Below are positions 6,996 through 9,160 of a DNA stretch of 9,160 nt, in pieces. Each line of letters opens with the position of its first letter. Positions within the stretch are counted from its first letter, which is position 1. A model generated the notes under the pieces. That model was given only the letters and a program-made list of their open reading frames with translations, searched no databases and was not told the DNA's origin. The stretch is from NCBI GenBank assembly GCA_025352585.1, contig JANXTD010000749.1, forward strand, positions 1 through 9,160, given 5' to 3'. A program made the position numbers and the translations under genes. Origin of the DNA: Fimbriiglobus sp. Lineage in GTDB: Bacteria; Planctomycetota; Planctomycetia; Gemmatales; Gemmataceae.

Positions 6996-7533
6996 ACGGT
7001 CCGCGTTACGGGGACCGCATGACGAACCCGAAGCCTGATCGCAAAGTCATTCACCGCGCGTCCGGCTCGAGACTATAGGGCACTTTCGTCAAGTGGCCGG
7101 CCCGTGCGGTACCCGAGGGCCCGATGGTTCCCACCCCGATCCTTGTAATCTTGTGGAGGAGAACCGGCAGAAAAGGGTTGTCGTGATCGATCATGACGCC
7201 TAGTATTGTTTCATCGCGGGCACCTCCGACACTAGGGGGCGAGGCTACAAGTCAGTGACGCCGCCCGCGTATGGTCGTTTCCGAAGCACACGCTCCGGCG
7301 GTCATGACTCTACCACCTGACGGCGTTGCCGCGAGCCACATCGCTTGGCACCTTCGGGCCTGGGGTTTCCCCTGGTACTCGACTGTCTGCATTTCTCGAT
7401 ACCCATTCCAGTTTGCACTCGGTCTGAACACTTCCTTGTCCCGCGGGTGTCTGCGATCAGCCACCGCCTACGCCGTCTCACACCGCCGCTTGGACTCCCA
7501 CGTCCACACGGCTTCGAGAGAGGGACGACCACC
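6996..7533. other. Gene-poor stretch between the IS630 remnant and the helix-turn-helix gene
   Basis: I see no convincing gene here. Base composition is less GC-rich and third positions are mixed, unlike the flanking genes. The best candidate is a 47-codon minus-strand frame (7051-7194) starting MIDHDNPFLPVLLHKITRIG and ending in TGA; it may be a fragment of a lost gene. A perfect 10-bp palindrome TGATCGATCA lies at 7184-7193. A plus-strand frame from 7271 has the wrong composition to be coding. Part of the stretch probably belongs to the decayed insertion. Confidence 0.5.
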
Positions 7534-7944
7534 GTGCATCCGACCCCGCTACCCAGCCGCCCGGTTCCCCGCAACGTCCCCGCGCCGGGACAATCCCCCT
7601 CACCGGCCGACTGGCCGGCCGCGCTCGCGGGTATCCACGCCGCGTTGACGGAAATTAAGGCCAAGCTCACGACCCAGGTCAAGGGGACGCTGACCGTCGC
7701 GGAGGTCGCGGCTTGCGTCTGTCGCTCCGAGTTGACCGTCCGGCGTTGGATCAAGGAAGGCAAGATCGCCGCCCTAAAGGTCGCCGGCGACGGACCCCGC
7801 GGTCGCTGGCTCGTGCCCAGGGCGGAGTTGGCGAAGCTCGTCGCCCACGGGCTGGCGGGCGACCTGCCGGACGCCTACGGTTCCGACGAACCTTCGCCGC
7901 ATGCTACGCCTGGCCACCCGATACTTCCCGCGGCAGGGGCCTGA
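7534..7944 (+). CDS. Helix-turn-helix DNA-binding protein, excisionase/MerR-like
   Basis: This 136-residue protein has a proline-rich N-terminus (1-27), a short helix (about 28-47) and one winged-helix domain of the excisionase/MerR type at about 52-104. GTLTVAEVAACVCRSELTVR provides the helix-turn-helix, RWIKEGKIAALKVAG the turn and strand, and RWLVPRAELAKLV the wing and end. The tail (105-136) looks disordered. Such proteins bind DNA and either act as the recombination directionality factor that assists integrase in excision or regulate nearby promoters. The GTG start is chosen because GAGAGGGA (7518-7525) lies 8 nt upstream; an earlier in-frame ATG at 7345 would add residues with non-coding composition. 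It lies 3.5 kb from the integrase and 308 bp before the DUF927 gene. The domain class is clear; the choice between excisionase and regulator is inference. Confidence 0.8.
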   Translation: MHPTPLPSRPVPRNVPAPGQSPSPADWPAALAGIHAALTEIKAKLTTQVKGTLTVAEVAACVCRSELTVRRWIKEGKIAALKVAGDGPRGRWLVPRAELAKLVAHGLAGDLPDAYGSDEPSPHATPGHPILPAAGA

Positions 7945-8252
7945 CGACGCCGGCATCGTCAACGACGGGCTCCCGCCAGAGCCGGCCGTCGGCCGCGAGG
8001 GCTCCATGCTGAGAGCGTGACATTCACTCGCGACGGGCCGTACTGAACGGCCCCCGATACCTACCGATACCAACCGAGAGCTACGACCTGGCGACCAGGC
8101 AAGCTCTCACGCCCCCGGCTCCGGTCACTGATCGCGCCGAGGCCGCGACACTTTGCCTTCATGCTATGACCCGCCCCCAATCGGCCGCAATTGCGGGCCG
8201 CCCGGCCGGCCCACGCGCCGCCCGATTCCTTCCCCACGCATCGGAGAAACCT
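7945..8252. promoter_or_regulatory. Upstream region of the DUF927 gene with repeats and a hairpin
   Basis: This 308-bp gap holds CCGATACC twice at 10-bp spacing (8054-8061, 8064-8071), with a third partial CCGA at 8074, followed at once by a nested inverted repeat (8076-8108). GGAG at 8243-8246, 6 nt before TTG 8253, is the ribosome site that decides the downstream start. A short frame at 7901-8020 overlaps the helix-turn-helix gene and is not supported. Confidence 0.45.
8076..8108. repeat. Nested inverted repeat (imperfect hairpin)
   Basis: GAGAGCT (8076-8082) pairs with AGCTCTC (8102-8108), and inside it CCTGG (8087-8091) pairs with CCAGG (8095-8099) around loop CGA. The unpaired parts are ACGA on one side and CA on the other. 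This gives 12 bp in two stems. No T-run follows on the plus strand, so it looks more like an operator, an origin element or a nicking-type structure than a terminator. Confidence 0.55.
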
Positions 8253-9160
8253 TTGAGCACTTTCACGCACAACGGGCAGCCCGCCCCCCGCCGCGACCGG
8301 CTCCCCGGCCAGCTAGAGCCGTGGGGGGACTCACCGGTCGCGCCTGAACAGGTCGAACTCCCGAATGCCGCCGACGCGGCCACCGCCTTCCTGCTCACGC
8401 TCCGCGCCGGAATGTCGCCGCCCGAACAACTCGCCTTCGCCCGGGGGTTCGCGGAGTTGCTGCTACACGCCGGCGTCGCGACGCCCATCGAGCGGGACGG
8501 CTACCTCCAAAACCTGCAGGCCACGATGGCCGCCCGCGGCTACCCGAGGCAGTCGATCTCGCAACTCCGCCGACTGTTCGACGAGGCCGTCGCCGGCCGC
8601 GGCGACTCGCGGTTCGGGGAAGACTCCTCCGTCCCTTCGCCCCCGAGCCCCGGTGGAGACTGGGGGGCGTTCGACCCGCCTCCCCCCGTACCCTCGGGCG
8701 TCGCCCCGCCGCCGGGGTGGGCGGTGCTGCCGCACGGCGTCTTCCAGCTTGGTGCGCGGCCCTCCGCGGCCGGCGAGCCGGTCGTCCCGGCCCCGCTCGT
8801 CGTCACCGGCCGGCACATCAGCGTCGAGGAGGGCTACGAGTCCCTGGAGTTGTGCTGGCTCCGGGACGGCGAGTGGCGGCGCAGGGTCGTGCCGCGGGAC
8901 GTGCTGGCCAGCAAGGTCAAGATCGTCGACCTCGCCGCCTACGGGCTGCCCGTGACGTCCGAGACGAGCTCCCGCGTCGTCAAGTACCTGGCCGACTTCG
9001 AGGCGGCCAACCTCGACCGCCTCCCCCGGGTCGCGGTGTCGCACGCCCTGGGCTGGGCCCCCGACATGACCTCGTTCCTGTGGGGCGAGACGCTGCTGCG
9101 GGCCGCGGGCCCCGATGACCCGGCCGGCGGCCCCCCCGCGCGGATACAGGGTGCCGACGC
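8253..9160 (+). CDS. DUF927-domain protein (phage/plasmid helicase-primase-like), 3' end outside window
   Basis: The first 302 codons are present and the frame is open at the right edge. Residues 1-150 hold an unassigned helical segment (about 40-117, AADAATAFLLTLRAGMSP...QLRRLFDEAV) and a proline-rich linker. From about 154 the sequence fits the start of DUF927: GWAVLPHGVFQLG, RHISVEEGYESLELCWLRDG (from 187), WRRRVVPRDVLASKVKIVDLA, GLPVTS, VVKYLADFEAANL and an ALGWAP strand. DUF927 proteins occur in phages, plasmids and integrative elements and usually continue into a P-loop helicase-like region; that part would lie outside the window, so helicase activity is inferred. TTG is chosen because GGAG lies 6 nt upstream; an in-frame ATG at 8166 would add 29 residues but lacks a ribosome site and has poorer coding composition. 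With the integrase and polymerase-like gene it suggests a replication module. Confidence 0.75.
   Translation, partial: MSTFTHNGQPAPRRDRLPGQLEPWGDSPVAPEQVELPNAADAATAFLLTLRAGMSPPEQLAFARGFAELLLHAGVATPIERDGYLQNLQATMAARGYPRQSISQLRRLFDEAVAGRGDSRFGEDSSVPSPPSPGGDWGAFDPPPPVPSGVAPPPGWAVLPHGVFQLGARPSAAGEPVVPAPLVVTGRHISVEEGYESLELCWLRDGEWRRRVVPRDVLASKVKIVDLAAYGLPVTSETSSRVVKYLADFEAANLDRLPRVAVSHALGWAPDMTSFLWGETLLRAAGPDDPAGGPPARIQGAD

Noticed and set aside
7271..7648. Plus-strand frame of 125 codons upstream of and overlapping the helix-turn-helix gene
   Set aside because: It has mixed third-position composition and no motif, and it overlaps a better supported gene in another frame.
7901..8020. Overlapping 39-codon frame MLRLATRYFPRQ... 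at the end of the helix-turn-helix gene
   Set aside because: It has no ribosome site or recognisable feature, and the overlap with the real frame explains its composition.
1..9160. CRISPR array, rRNA genes or restriction/toxin-type defence genes
   Set aside because: No regularly spaced repeats, rRNA-like stretches or defence-family motifs were seen on either strand.

Overview
The window is about 70% GC and looks like chromosomal DNA from a planctomycete, most likely a member of the Gemmataceae. This rests on a secreted NPCBM-type sugar-binding protein, a small lysine-tailed protein next to a D-aminoacylase, alternative start codons and a mobile module of planctomycete style. The assignment comes from recalled family patterns; no search was run.

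Layout. Bases 1-1147 hold leftward housekeeping-type genes: a 62-residue protein (807-995) followed after 3 nt by an exported N-acyl-D-amino-acid deacylase that runs off the left edge. A divergent gene (1148-2353) encodes an exported protein with three strand-rich repeats and a C-terminal NPCBM domain. A tRNA-Gln(TTG) gene (2442-2512) with its own promoter-like site follows. It appears to be the attachment site of an integrated element that fills the rest of the window.

The element starts with about 210 bp of repeat-rich DNA carrying four copies of an 8-bp motif that resemble arm-type recombinase sites. Next is a tyrosine recombinase (2723-4023) with all catalytic residues present but one apparent -1 frame break after codon 51. 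Its stop codon overlaps the TTG start of a 641-residue protein (4020-5945). I read that protein as a family-A DNA polymerase relative that has lost the catalytic aspartates of motifs A and C, the fingers motif and the exonuclease residues. The reading frame is intact, so it is probably a repurposed pseudo-polymerase and not debris.

Downstream is a badly decayed IS630-family transposase on the minus strand (about 6000-6995), then about 540 bp with no convincing gene. A 136-residue helix-turn-helix (excisionase-like) protein follows (7534-7944). A 308-bp gap carries direct repeats and a long imperfect hairpin. Last is the start of a DUF927-type (phage/plasmid helicase-primase-like) gene that runs off the right edge.

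Together, recombinase, excisionase-like protein, DUF927 protein and polymerase-like protein suggest an integrative element with a replication-derived module. The least ordinary part is the translationally coupled integrase and inactive-polymerase pair.
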